Position numbers and translations under genes: made by a program. Shown in pieces: positions 9,006-17,773 of a stretch of 64,000 nt of DNA (its first letter is position 1; each line of letters starts with the position of its first letter). The notes under the pieces were generated by a model. That model made no database searches and was not told where the DNA came from. It saw only the letters and a list, made by a program, of their open reading frames with translations. This DNA comes from QHXQ01 sp045807745 (GTDB lineage: Bacteria > Acidobacteriota > Blastocatellia > Pyrinomonadales > Pyrinomonadaceae), in contig JBJMGT010000030.1 in the NCBI GenBank assembly GCA_045807745.1, forward strand, positions 62,001-126,000. The letters are read 5' to 3'.

Positions 9006-9623
9006 ATGGCTATCAGTGATATTCCCGAATACGTAGAAGTTACGCCGGGCGATCTGATCCGCGCCGAAAACTGGAACGGCATGCAGCAACAGATGCGCGA
9101 CAGCCTGCGCCGGCATCAGCACACGCGTTCGCCGGGTGCGCCGGTGGACGACGCGGCCGCCAACGACGTGGCGGATCAAATTGGCACAGACGAGATCGCC
9201 GACGGCGCAGTGACCGGGGCCAAGCTGGCCGACGTAACAGTTACGGCCATCAAGTTGGCCGATGGCGTGTTGACGACACAAAAGCTGGCCGATGGGGCCG
9301 TTACCACCGCGAAGCTGAACAACAACGCCGTCACCACCACAAAGCTCGCCTTCTCAACCGTGGCGACCAACAGCAACGTGATTCCGGCCGGCGGGTTTGT
9401 TGAAGCGCTGGTGTTGGCCGCAGCCCCCAGCACCAAGACCACCATCTACTTCCCGCTCTTGACCATCATCAGCTCGACGGGTAGCGGCGTGTCGAATGTG
9501 GACGCGGTCATAGTTTATCGTCAGCTAGTCGGCGCGACGACCGTCGACGTGTTTATTCGTTTGACGAATCGCGGCGGCGCGACCGCCAATGTGATCTGGC
9601 AAGTGTTGACCTTTGCCAGCTAG
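9006..9623 (+). CDS. Fibre-like protein with tandem 'DGAVTTAKLA' repeats
   Basis: The 205-aa product has three visible parts. An N-terminal helical head (residues 1-50: RAENWNGMQQQMRDSLRRHQHT) comes first. A run of about five decapeptide repeats follows between residues 60 and 115 (TDEIADGAVTGAKLAD, LADGVLTTQKLADGAVTTAKL). The last part is a beta-rich C-terminal domain (about 125-205). Such DGAVTxxKL repeats form stalk-like trimeric segments in phage tail fibre and collar proteins. A strong Shine-Dalgarno (aggagg) precedes the start. It is a candidate receptor-binding tip of the injection system; cell target unknown. Confidence 0.65.
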   Translation: MAISDIPEYVEVTPGDLIRAENWNGMQQQMRDSLRRHQHTRSPGAPVDDAAANDVADQIGTDEIADGAVTGAKLADVTVTAIKLADGVLTTQKLADGAVTTAKLNNNAVTTTKLAFSTVATNSNVIPAGGFVEALVLAAAPSTKTTIYFPLLTIISSTGSGVSNVDAVIVYRQLVGATTVDVFIRLTNRGGATANVIWQVLTFAS

Positions 9624-9640
9624 ACAGGAGGTGACGGCAG

Positions 9641-10144
9641 ATGCTGCAAAGAGAGGTTATCAGGCAGGCGCTGGAGCGCCGCCGCGCCACGCACGGCAAT
9701 ACACCGCAGTTTCAAAAGGCGCAGGAGTTTTTCGAGATGGCGCTGACGCAGCCGGATGATTGCTGGGATGATCTGGTGCGCGAGTTCCGGCGCAATTATG
9801 CCGACGCAATGGATGAGATCGTGGCGGTGCTGACGGCCACGGATGATCCACTCATTATCTTTCATCTGCTGCGCGTAGCCGATCTCAGCGCGCCGACGGA
9901 GGCGGAAGCCGTCCGCAAGATCGTGCGCGACCTCGACCCGGACAAGCATGAAGTGAGCATGCTGGGCCTGACCGGCGAGCCGAGTTTACGTGCGGCCATC
10001 AAGAAGAAAGAGGGCTTGCCGGCGTCCGTGCGCGCGGCGCTCAACCCCGATGCGGCCGCTGCGGCAGAGCCAAAGGAACAGCCGAAGCGGGCCAGCAAGA
10101 AGAGCACGAGTAAGAAGAGTGCGAGTGAAAAATCAGCCGGCTAA
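9641..10144 (+). CDS. Small eCIS-associated helical protein with Lys/Ser-rich tail
   Basis: This 167-aa protein is not assigned to a family I can name. Residues 1-130 look all-helical and acidic (ALTQPDDCWDDLVREFRRNYADAMDEIVAVL). The last 30 residues are a basic, low-complexity tail (PKRASKKSTSKKSASEKSAG). The start has a strong Shine-Dalgarno (aggaggtg). It sits in the middle of the eCIS operon, 17 nt after the fibre-like gene, so co-transcription is likely. An adaptor or chaperone role is possible but speculative. Confidence 0.5.
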   Translation: MLQREVIRQALERRRATHGNTPQFQKAQEFFEMALTQPDDCWDDLVREFRRNYADAMDEIVAVLTATDDPLIIFHLLRVADLSAPTEAEAVRKIVRDLDPDKHEVSMLGLTGEPSLRAAIKKKEGLPASVRAALNPDAAAAAEPKEQPKRASKKSTSKKSASEKSAG

Positions 10145-10232
10145 TCGGAGCGGGGCCTGCTTGTGGCTGCCTGGCAGGCGGCAAGGGTAGTGGGCTGTCA
10201 GCGCTAGACAGCTTGACTGTGAGAGATAGCAC

Positions 10233-12383
10233 ATGCGGGTCGAGCCGGGCGAAATACAGATCAGGCAGTTGCGCGCCCACACGGACGCGCGCGACGCGCT
10301 GGCCCTGCGCCTGCAACTGACGAGCGTGCTGGCCCATTTGAATCTTCACCCGACGGGGCTGCCGCCCACGGCCATCGTCTGCATCCGGCGGCTGCGCGAT
10401 CCGCTGCCGGGTGCATTAGGTTTGACCTCACACACCACACACTCCACACAGCGCTGGGCACAAGCTTGCGCCGACTCAATCGAGCGTTGCTACAGCCGCG
10501 CCGCCCGGCCCATCAAAGGATTCGTGCCCGCCGCTAGCGAGAGTGTCATCTTCAACGATCAAGCGGAATTGTTGGCCTGTCTCGCCGCCGACTGGTGCCA
10601 GGGGCGCGCGCAAAGTTGCTGGTGGTGGCAAGCGCTCTTCAAGCAGCGCGAGTTCACACAGGTTCTGTTCGACGCTTGGCAGCGCACGCCGGAATATGTG
10701 CCCGGCGCGCTGGCGCACTTAGCCGCCCAAGAGCAGTCCGCGCGCTTCGTGCGCGCCTTGCCGGTTGAGATCGCGCTCGCGCTCGCGCTCGGTGTTGCCC
10801 AACGCTTCGGGCTGCGCGCATTGAGTGCCGTGCTCGACCGGGTCTGGCAAAAAACGACGACCGGCTTTAGCGCCCACGCATCCGGGCCGAACATAATCAG
10901 CGAGCACTTGGCTACGCCGGCCCGTACAACAGCCCCTTGGCGGCAGATCGTGCCGGAGACGCAAGGCGCGCAATTAACGCCGGAGCAACAAACCTTGCTC
11001 GGCGTCGGTCTGATGTTGCAACGTGCGCCCGCCCTTGTTCGCACCAACGCATTCGCTATAGCTGTGCGCCGCTGGTTGGTCACGGCCGCAGTGTCGGTTC
11101 AAGCGCAACCCATTAGACCGCGCGGTGCACAACACACGGAGTACGCGCCGGCCCAGCGGGCGCATACACAACCAATAACCGAGCCGCCCGACCGCTCTAC
11201 ACATGAGGTGACCAGTCCAGCGGCGACGGATACGTTCGCTCAAGCAAGTCCGCCTGAACGCGGCCGGGAGTTTGGTGCTGCACACTCTGCCATTGTCGAT
11301 GCTGATGTAGCTTCAACTCCCTCAGCGCCCGGTGAATTAGAGCGAAAGCTGGCCGCGCCGATTCATCCGTCTGCGCAGACTGAGCAGGAACACCGGATGG
11401 CGGCCACCGAGTTGCCGTTAACTGATGAAGCGGACGGCGAGGCAGCAGCGAGTCATGTCAGCATGAGCGCTAATACGCAAGTAGACGCGGCAGCAAGCGA
11501 GTCTTTGGCGCTCCAATTTGCGCCGGCAGACGAACTGCTTGATGCAGCAGTAGATGGAGCATTCGAGTTATCGGAATTATCGGAGGCGCAGACGGGCGCG
11601 CTGGCGGAGACGTGGGTCGCGCCAGCCGAGCAACTGCTCGAAGCAGAGGTCATGACGCACTTCGGCGGTCTCTTCTTTTTGATCAACCTCGGTCTGTTCC
11701 TTGAGTTATACGGCGATTTCACCGCGCCACTTGCGCCGGGTCTGCCGCTTCCGATCTGGGATTTCATCGCGCTGCTCGGCGAACGTCTGTTGGGCCGGCA
11801 ACTGCATGACGATCCCCTCTGGTCGTTGCTTGCCGGCCTCGCCGGGCGTGACGCGCACACTGCGCCGGGCGCGGACTTTGAGCCACCCGACGAGTGGCGT
11901 ATGGACGCCGCATGGCTTGCGCCTCTGCCGCGCGGTGCTACGTGGCGCTGGGCCGTTGTGCGCGAGCGCTTACAGGTCATACACGCTGCGAGTTTCCTCG
12001 TCATCGATGTGCCGCGCGATGAGCGTCCGCTCGCCGAACAACTCGCGGCCGAGATGCAAGCATACGCGCTGCATTCCGAAGTCGCTTTGGCCGCCGCACC
12101 GGAGGGTTTACATCTACGCGGGCGCACGCCGTGTGCGCGTTGGTTTGAACGTCTGACGGCTTATGTGCACGTGCGCCTGCGCCATGCGCTCGGTCAGCGC
12201 AACACGCGCGCGACTGTGCGACAACTCTGCGTGTTACCGGCGCGCGTGACGTTGACGAGCACGCATCTGGACGTGTCCATGTCGCTCGGCGAGCTACCGG
12301 TCGCAATTCGGTTGGCGGGTTTGGATCGCGACCCCGGTTGGGTGCCCGCGGCCGGGCGCTTCGTCGCGTTTCATTTCGATTAA
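10233..12383 (+). CDS. Large unrecognised eCIS-associated protein with a disordered central linker
   Basis: The 716-aa protein has conserved-looking ends around a low-complexity middle. Residues 1-280 are helical with many Trp (QSCWWWQALFKQ) and include IVCIRRLRDPLPGALGL near residue 55. Residues about 290-450 are Ala/Glu/Pro/Thr-rich and probably disordered. Residues about 470-716 resume with GGLFFLINLGLFLELYGDF and end in a beta-rich segment (RLAGLDRDPGWVPAAGRFVAFHFD). It lies immediately before the AAA+ ATPase (24 nt), with which it may work during assembly or loading. I do not recognise a tape-measure signature, though a tape-measure gene is expected somewhere in such loci. Confidence 0.5.
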   Translation: MRVEPGEIQIRQLRAHTDARDALALRLQLTSVLAHLNLHPTGLPPTAIVCIRRLRDPLPGALGLTSHTTHSTQRWAQACADSIERCYSRAARPIKGFVPAASESVIFNDQAELLACLAADWCQGRAQSCWWWQALFKQREFTQVLFDAWQRTPEYVPGALAHLAAQEQSARFVRALPVEIALALALGVAQRFGLRALSAVLDRVWQKTTTGFSAHASGPNIISEHLATPARTTAPWRQIVPETQGAQLTPEQQTLLGVGLMLQRAPALVRTNAFAIAVRRWLVTAAVSVQAQPIRPRGAQHTEYAPAQRAHTQPITEPPDRSTHEVTSPAATDTFAQASPPERGREFGAAHSAIVDADVASTPSAPGELERKLAAPIHPSAQTEQEHRMAATELPLTDEADGEAAASHVSMSANTQVDAAASESLALQFAPADELLDAAVDGAFELSELSEAQTGALAETWVAPAEQLLEAEVMTHFGGLFFLINLGLFLELYGDFTAPLAPGLPLPIWDFIALLGERLLGRQLHDDPLWSLLAGLAGRDAHTAPGADFEPPDEWRMDAAWLAPLPRGATWRWAVVRERLQVIHAASFLVIDVPRDERPLAEQLAAEMQAYALHSEVALAAAPEGLHLRGRTPCARWFERLTAYVHVRLRHALGQRNTRATVRQLCVLPARVTLTSTHLDVSMSLGELPVAIRLAGLDRDPGWVPAAGRFVAFHFD

Positions 12384-12407
12384 CCGACTGCGAGAGGGGG
12401 AAGAGGA

Positions 12408-14489
12408 ATGACGCCCGTGCCATTCGACGAGTTGCCGCGCACACCGGCCGCGCACTTCAAGTTCTACTGCCTGGCGGCCGCGGCGCACATCTGCACACAG
12501 GTCGCGGAGACATACGGCACGCGCGCGGATGCGTTGGAGCAGTTCCCGTTCCTCGCCGGCTACGAAGAAGAGTGGGCGACATACAGACCGGACGAACTCA
12601 CCGATGAAGAACTTGATCGTTGGTGGCAGGACGCACTCGTAACTTGGGCACAGACTGCGACGGTGCACCTGCCGCTCAGTGCGTTGCGGGCCGCATACGA
12701 CCTCAACCACGACGCGCTGATGCTGCTGATGGCGTGTGGATTGATCGAAGAGGACGCGCGCTTCGGGTTGTTATTTGAAGCGGTGCAGAGTGCGGGGCAA
12801 CGGCGCCCGACGATGGGGCTGCTGAGCGCTTGGTGGCGTGCGTCCGCAGACTGCACGGAGGTGCGCGCCCAGTTACGCCGCTTACATGCGCTCGGGTTGG
12901 TGCGTTGGCAAGGTGCGGATGTACCGCGCGCCGAATGGGCTTGCGAAGTGCCGTCCGCGTTGTGGGATGTACTGCGTGGCGAGGCGCAGGATGAACTGGG
13001 CGCGGGCTTGCGTTATCGAGCACCGGAAGAATTGGCGCAGCTTGCCGCGCTCGTCCTATCGGACGAACTCAGAGCGCAGCTTGAACATCTACCCGCGCTG
13101 CTCAGTGAAGGCGCAACCGAAGGCTTCATCATACGCGGGCCGCGCCGCAACGGCCGGCGCACGCTCGCGGGCGCAATCGCGCGTGAGTTGGGGCGCGGCC
13201 TGCTTGAACTCTCGGACTGCCCTGCGCCGACGGACGAACGCTGGCTCGTGACGGGCGCGTTGGCCGTCGCGCTCAATGCGCTGCCTTGCTTCGTGCTCGA
13301 CGTTGCGCCCGGCGAATCGTTTGAGTTGCCAGCGCTCGCGGGCCAAGTGGGGCCGCTCGCGGTTGTGCTCGGCAAACAGGGCGGGGTCTGCGGCGAACCG
13401 CTCGCGCGCGCACTCACGTTCACACTTGAGTTGCCCGACCCGGCCGCGCGGCGCTCGCTCTGGGCGCAGAGTCTGAGCGCGCCAGAGGCCTGCGATGAAG
13501 CGGGGCTGACAGAGATCAGTGCGCGCTTTCGGCTGACCACAGGCAACATACAGCGTGCGGCCCAACTGGCGCGCGCCTACGCGGGTCTCGCCGGGCGCGC
13601 GCGGGTCACGGTCGCGGACGTGCAACAGGCGAGTCGGGCGCTGCACCGGCAGGCGCTCGACACTTTGGCCGTGCGCGTCGAGACGTTGGGTGATTGGAGT
13701 CATCTGTCCGTGAGCGATGAGACGCAAGCCGAGTTGCGCAACCTAGAGAGCCGTTGTCGCAATCGTGAGCGTCTGCCCGGACAGGTGGGCCGCATGTTGG
13801 GCGGGCAGTTGAACCGAGGCGTGCGTGCTCTGTTCAGCGGGGCGAGCGGCACGGGCAAGACGCTCGCTGCCCGTCTGCTTGCGGCCGCTCTGCAACTCGA
13901 TCTCTACCGGCTCGATCTCTCAACAGTCGTCAACAAATATATCGGCGAGACAGAGAAGAATCTCAATCGCGTCTTCGCGCTCGCCGAAGAACTCGATGTC
14001 GTCCTGCTGCTCGACGAGGGCGACGCGCTCTTGACGCAACGCACCGATGTCTCTAATGCCAACGACCGTTATGCGAATCTCGAAACCAACTACCTGTTGC
14101 AACGGCTGGAAAATTTCGAAGGCATCCTGCTCGTCACCACCAACGCGGGCGACCGCATCGATAACGCCTTCCAGCGCCGCATGGATGTGGTCGTCAACTT
14201 CACGCCGCCCGATGCGCCCGCGCGGCTGTGCATCTGGCACATGCACTTGCCCGTGCGCCATTTGATTGATGGCTACCTGCTCGACGAAGTGGCGCAACGC
14301 TGCGAGTTGGCGGGCGGACAAATACGCAACGCCGTGTTGCATGCCACGGCGCTCGCGCTCGCCGACGGCGGCACGGTGACTTCAGCCCACTTGGAAACGG
14401 CCGTGCGGCGCGAGTATCAAAAGGCGGGCGCGATCTGCCCTCTGCCCGCACAACGCCAGCAAGCAGTAGGCGCGCACAACCGTTGGTGA
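12408..14489 (+). CDS. AAA+ ATPase of the injection system (Afp15-like), with a second degenerate P-loop domain
   Basis: In this 693-aa protein the C-terminal AAA+ module is intact. Walker A GASGTGKT lies at about 478-485 (K484), Walker B VVLLLDEGDAL has D536/E537, and there is an arginine-containing RMDVVVNF stretch after TTNAGDRIDNAFQR. An N-terminal domain with helical and winged-helix character (about 60-210) is followed by GPRRNGRRT at about 244. That resembles a P-loop whose Lys and Ser/Thr are replaced by Arg, so this domain probably does not hydrolyse ATP. Membrane-free AAA+ ATPases of this type (Afp15) are conserved in eCIS loci and are thought to act in assembly or cargo handling. 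A strong Shine-Dalgarno (agagga) precedes the start. Confidence 0.85.
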   Translation: MTPVPFDELPRTPAAHFKFYCLAAAAHICTQVAETYGTRADALEQFPFLAGYEEEWATYRPDELTDEELDRWWQDALVTWAQTATVHLPLSALRAAYDLNHDALMLLMACGLIEEDARFGLLFEAVQSAGQRRPTMGLLSAWWRASADCTEVRAQLRRLHALGLVRWQGADVPRAEWACEVPSALWDVLRGEAQDELGAGLRYRAPEELAQLAALVLSDELRAQLEHLPALLSEGATEGFIIRGPRRNGRRTLAGAIARELGRGLLELSDCPAPTDERWLVTGALAVALNALPCFVLDVAPGESFELPALAGQVGPLAVVLGKQGGVCGEPLARALTFTLELPDPAARRSLWAQSLSAPEACDEAGLTEISARFRLTTGNIQRAAQLARAYAGLAGRARVTVADVQQASRALHRQALDTLAVRVETLGDWSHLSVSDETQAELRNLESRCRNRERLPGQVGRMLGGQLNRGVRALFSGASGTGKTLAARLLAAALQLDLYRLDLSTVVNKYIGETEKNLNRVFALAEELDVVLLLDEGDALLTQRTDVSNANDRYANLETNYLLQRLENFEGILLVTTNAGDRIDNAFQRRMDVVVNFTPPDAPARLCIWHMHLPVRHLIDGYLLDEVAQRCELAGGQIRNAVLHATALALADGGTVTSAHLETAVRREYQKAGAICPLPAQRQQAVGAHNRW

Positions 14490-14498
14490 GAAAGGAAA

Positions 14499-14584
14499 GG
14501 GATGAGGGATGAGGGATGAGGGATGAATAGAACTGCTCAACGTTGAAAGCTTTCTTTCATCCCTCATCCCTCATCCTTCATCCC
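14499..14584. repeat. Inverted repeat of 'gggatga' words before the toxin gene
   Basis: The arms 14499-14527 and 14556-14584 are 29 nt each, reverse complements with one mismatch, and made of direct gggatga(g) repeats. The right arm ends 7 nt before the ATG of the cargo/toxin gene and takes the place of a Shine-Dalgarno. It could fold into a long hairpin between the ATPase and toxin cistrons. Confidence 0.75.
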
Positions 14585-14591
14585 TCGTCAC

Positions 14592-17500
14592 ATGCCTATC
14601 GCGCTCCGTTCACTTTCGCGTAAGCCCAAGCCCCGGCAGCCGCCGGAGGCCGACCCGCGCTTTGTGAAAGTGATGGGCGAGCTGAAGCAGAAAACTGCGA
14701 AGGTCAAACAACACCCCGCGCCCGCGAAGAAAGCGGCCGAAGCGCAGGCTGCGGCGAAGGGCCCCGCCAACGAAAAGCGCGCCGGCGCGCAAGCCAATCA
14801 GGTCGATAAGATCAAAGACGCGAAGACGAAGAAGCCTGAGCCAACGAGCTTCCTCGCTTTGCTGCGCGCAGAGATTCAGAAAGCGCTGCCGAAGACGCTC
14901 GGCGACACAGAGAAGTTTATGAAGGGCGGCGATGCGGGCGCGATGAAAGGCTCGCTCAAAGGCAACGTCGCGCAGCAGAAGCAGGACGCGACGGGCGACA
15001 CCGCGACCGCCACCAAGCAAGCGCCAAACGAGGGCGGCGTGCAGGCCAAGCCCGTCACACCGATTCCGGGTGAACCGCAACCGCCCGCGCCGGATGTGAA
15101 CGCCGCCGAAGGAATGCCGCAGGCGAAGCCCGACGCGGACGTGTCGCTGCAAGACTCGAAGCAGGACACGGAAGCGGCGATGAAGGACGCAGAGGTGACG
15201 CCCGATCAATTGAAGAAGGCGAACGATCCGCGTTTCAGCGCCGTGCTGTCGGCCAAGGATCAAGTCGCCAAACAGGCGGACACCGCGCCGAATAAGTTCC
15301 GGGCGGGTGAAAAGGCGGCCTTGAACACGTCGGTCGCGCAGGCCAAGGCTGCGGCCAAGACAGGTGCGGCTGGGATGCTCGGCGCGAAAGCGAAATCGAA
15401 GGCGGGCGTTTCATCAAAACAGGAAGATGCGAAGAAGAAGGACGAACAGGAGCGCCAGCAAGTCACGGATCGCATCGAGGGCATCTTCAACAAGACGAAG
15501 CAGCAGGTCGAGGCAAAACTCAACGGTTTGGAGACCGAGGTCAACACGATCTTCGACAGCGGCACGGACGCGGCCCTCAACGCGATGAAGGCTTACGTCG
15601 AAGACCGCATCTTCAAGTACAAACTCGAACGCTACCTGTCAATCCCCGTGGTGGGCCCCGCTCGTTGGATTAAGGATCAGTTCATGGGGCTGCCCGACGA
15701 GGTCAACGCCTTCTATGTCGAAGGCAAAAACCTCTTCACGAGCGCGATGGACAAGGTCGTCGTGCGCGTGGCCAATCTGGTCGAGACGCGGCTGCGCGAG
15801 GCGAAGGCGCTCGTCGCCGCCGGACAGGCCGAGATCAAGGCTTATGTGGCGACGCTCTCGCCGAAGCTGCGCTCGGTCGGCGAGGCGGCGCAGAAGAAGG
15901 TGGCGGATCAGTTCGCGGAGCTTGAGCGCGGGATCGAGGATAAGAAGAATCAACTCGCGCAGGCGCTGGCGCAAAAGTACAAGGAGGCGATGGACAAGGC
16001 CGATGCGGCGCTCAAGGAGATACAGGATTCGAACAAGGGGCTGGTGCAACAGTTCGCCGAAAAACTCGGCGAAATAATCAAGATATTGATGGAGTTCAAG
16101 GACAAGCTGATGGCGCTTCTGAAGAAGGGCGCGGACACCATCAAGCTCATCCTCGCCGACCCCATCGGCTTCCTCGGCAATCTAATCGCGGCGATCAAAC
16201 AGGGCATTAGCCAGTTCGTCGGCAACATCTGGACGCACTTAAAAGCCGGCTTCATGAAGTGGCTCTTTGGCGCGCTGACCGAAGCGGGCATAGAGATTCC
16301 GGCGGGGCTGCCCAGCCTGCCCTCGATCTTGAAGTTGGTGCTGAGCGTTTTGGGCCTGACCTACGAGCGGATGCGCGCCAAGGCCGTCAAGCTGCTAGGC
16401 CCGACCGCCGTCACAATTATCGAGAAGGCCGTCGAGTATGTGCGCGCGCTCATCTCCGGCGGCCCCGCCGCGCTCTGGGAAAAGATCAAGGAGGACTTGT
16501 CGAACCTGAAGGCGATGGTGATCGACGCGATTCAGGACTGGATCATCACCACCATCATCAAGCAAGCGACCATCAAACTGCTCTCGATGTTCAACCCGGC
16601 GGGCGCAATCGTGCAGGCCGTCTTGGCCATCTACAACACGGTCATGTTCCTGATCGAGCGCGCCAGCCAGATCATGGCCTTCGTCGAGGCGGTCATCAAC
16701 TCAGTCTCCGCCATCGCGCAAGGGGCCATCGGCGGCGCGGCCGCGTGGATCGAACGCTCACTCGCCAACGCCATCCCGCTCGTCATCGGCTTCCTCGCGA
16801 ACTTGATCGGTCTCGGCGGCATCAGCAAGAAGATCAAAGAGACCATCAACAAGATACAGGGCGCAGTTGATAAAGCGATTGACAAGGCCATCGGCAAGAT
16901 CATTGCGCTGGTTAAGAAACTGTTCGCCAAACTAACCGGCAAGAAGAAGGACAAGGACGGTAAGCCCGATGAGCGCACCGATGCGCAGAAGCAGCAAGAT
17001 TTGACCAAGGCTGTCGCAGAGGCGAATCAAGCGCTGAACGATCCCGATCTGCCGCCGGATAAGGCCAAGAAGAAACTGCCCGCGATTAAGACCAAGTACA
17101 AGCTGTCCGAATTAACGGTGGTCAAAGACAGCGGCACTGAAACGCAGGAGACGGATCACGTGAAGGCCATCATCAACCCGGCGCTTGATGGCGCGCCGGT
17201 GCTCCTACTCATCGGCATGCCGAAAGTTGACCTCAACTTCAACCGCCGCCAGCAGTACAATGCGGGCGAATACTGGAGCCAGCTCAAAGGCCAAGAGGCA
17301 GGATTGAATAAGCTGAGCGTGGCTGACTGGTCGTCTAATCGCTCGGCATATCTGGCCCGCAAGGCTGCATCGCCGACGAAATCGGGCCGCCATCCGTTGA
17401 GCGCCAAAGAGCAGCGCGCCTTCCGGCAGCTTGAGAAGACGCGCTTGCTCGGTATCGAGTTGGCTAAACCGGGGATGACGCAAGCGCAGGCCGAGGCGAA

Positions 17501-17723
17501 CGTGGCCGCGTTCATGAAAGGCAAGGCGGCGCTGCACGATCCGGATCAGGTCGCGGGCGGCGATTACAAAGGCATCACCAAGCTGGGTGATACCAATATC
17601 AACTCTTCCATTGGCGCGCAGTGGCCGCGGGAGGTGCCAAAGCTCGATGCGGCTGTGGCAGCGTTGAAGAGTAAGAAGTTTCTGAAGATGAACGTGTCTA
17701 TACAGATGACGACTGTGCCCTAA
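14592..17723 (+). CDS. eCIS cargo-like polymorphic toxin with C-terminal Ntox15/Tde1-like DNase domain
   Basis: The 1043-aa protein has three visible parts. Residues 1-300 are Ala/Lys/Pro-rich and probably disordered. Residues about 300-800 form long amphipathic helices with hydrophobic stretches (LVIGFLANLIGLGGISKKI), as in large eCIS-linked toxin proteins. Residues about 860-1043 resemble Ntox15, the DNase fold of the Agrobacterium T6SS effector Tde1: ETDHVKAIINPA, then a Lys/Arg-rich helix, then HDPDQVAGGD with the HxxD pair H982/D985, then GDTNINSSIGAQW. It directly precedes a Tdi1-like immunity gene, which supports the assignment. No VgrG or T6SS gene is nearby, so delivery by the eCIS is inferred. 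No clear Shine-Dalgarno. Confidence 0.75.
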   Translation: MPIALRSLSRKPKPRQPPEADPRFVKVMGELKQKTAKVKQHPAPAKKAAEAQAAAKGPANEKRAGAQANQVDKIKDAKTKKPEPTSFLALLRAEIQKALPKTLGDTEKFMKGGDAGAMKGSLKGNVAQQKQDATGDTATATKQAPNEGGVQAKPVTPIPGEPQPPAPDVNAAEGMPQAKPDADVSLQDSKQDTEAAMKDAEVTPDQLKKANDPRFSAVLSAKDQVAKQADTAPNKFRAGEKAALNTSVAQAKAAAKTGAAGMLGAKAKSKAGVSSKQEDAKKKDEQERQQVTDRIEGIFNKTKQQVEAKLNGLETEVNTIFDSGTDAALNAMKAYVEDRIFKYKLERYLSIPVVGPARWIKDQFMGLPDEVNAFYVEGKNLFTSAMDKVVVRVANLVETRLREAKALVAAGQAEIKAYVATLSPKLRSVGEAAQKKVADQFAELERGIEDKKNQLAQALAQKYKEAMDKADAALKEIQDSNKGLVQQFAEKLGEIIKILMEFKDKLMALLKKGADTIKLILADPIGFLGNLIAAIKQGISQFVGNIWTHLKAGFMKWLFGALTEAGIEIPAGLPSLPSILKLVLSVLGLTYERMRAKAVKLLGPTAVTIIEKAVEYVRALISGGPAALWEKIKEDLSNLKAMVIDAIQDWIITTIIKQATIKLLSMFNPAGAIVQAVLAIYNTVMFLIERASQIMAFVEAVINSVSAIAQGAIGGAAAWIERSLANAIPLVIGFLANLIGLGGISKKIKETINKIQGAVDKAIDKAIGKIIALVKKLFAKLTGKKKDKDGKPDERTDAQKQQDLTKAVAEANQALNDPDLPPDKAKKKLPAIKTKYKLSELTVVKDSGTETQETDHVKAIINPALDGAPVLLLIGMPKVDLNFNRRQQYNAGEYWSQLKGQEAGLNKLSVADWSSNRSAYLARKAASPTKSGRHPLSAKEQRAFRQLEKTRLLGIELAKPGMTQAQAEANVAAFMKGKAALHDPDQVAGGDYKGITKLGDTNINSSIGAQWPREVPKLDAAVAALKSKKFLKMNVSIQMTTVP

Positions 17724-17773
17724 ATCTGTGGCGCGCTATTCAAGAAGAAGTGGCGGCGGAGGCGGTAACGCTC

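Noticed and set aside
14499..14584. CRISPR-like short direct repeats (gggatga)
   Set aside because: The repeats are 7 nt, contiguous, without spacers, and form an inverted pair. No cas gene is present.
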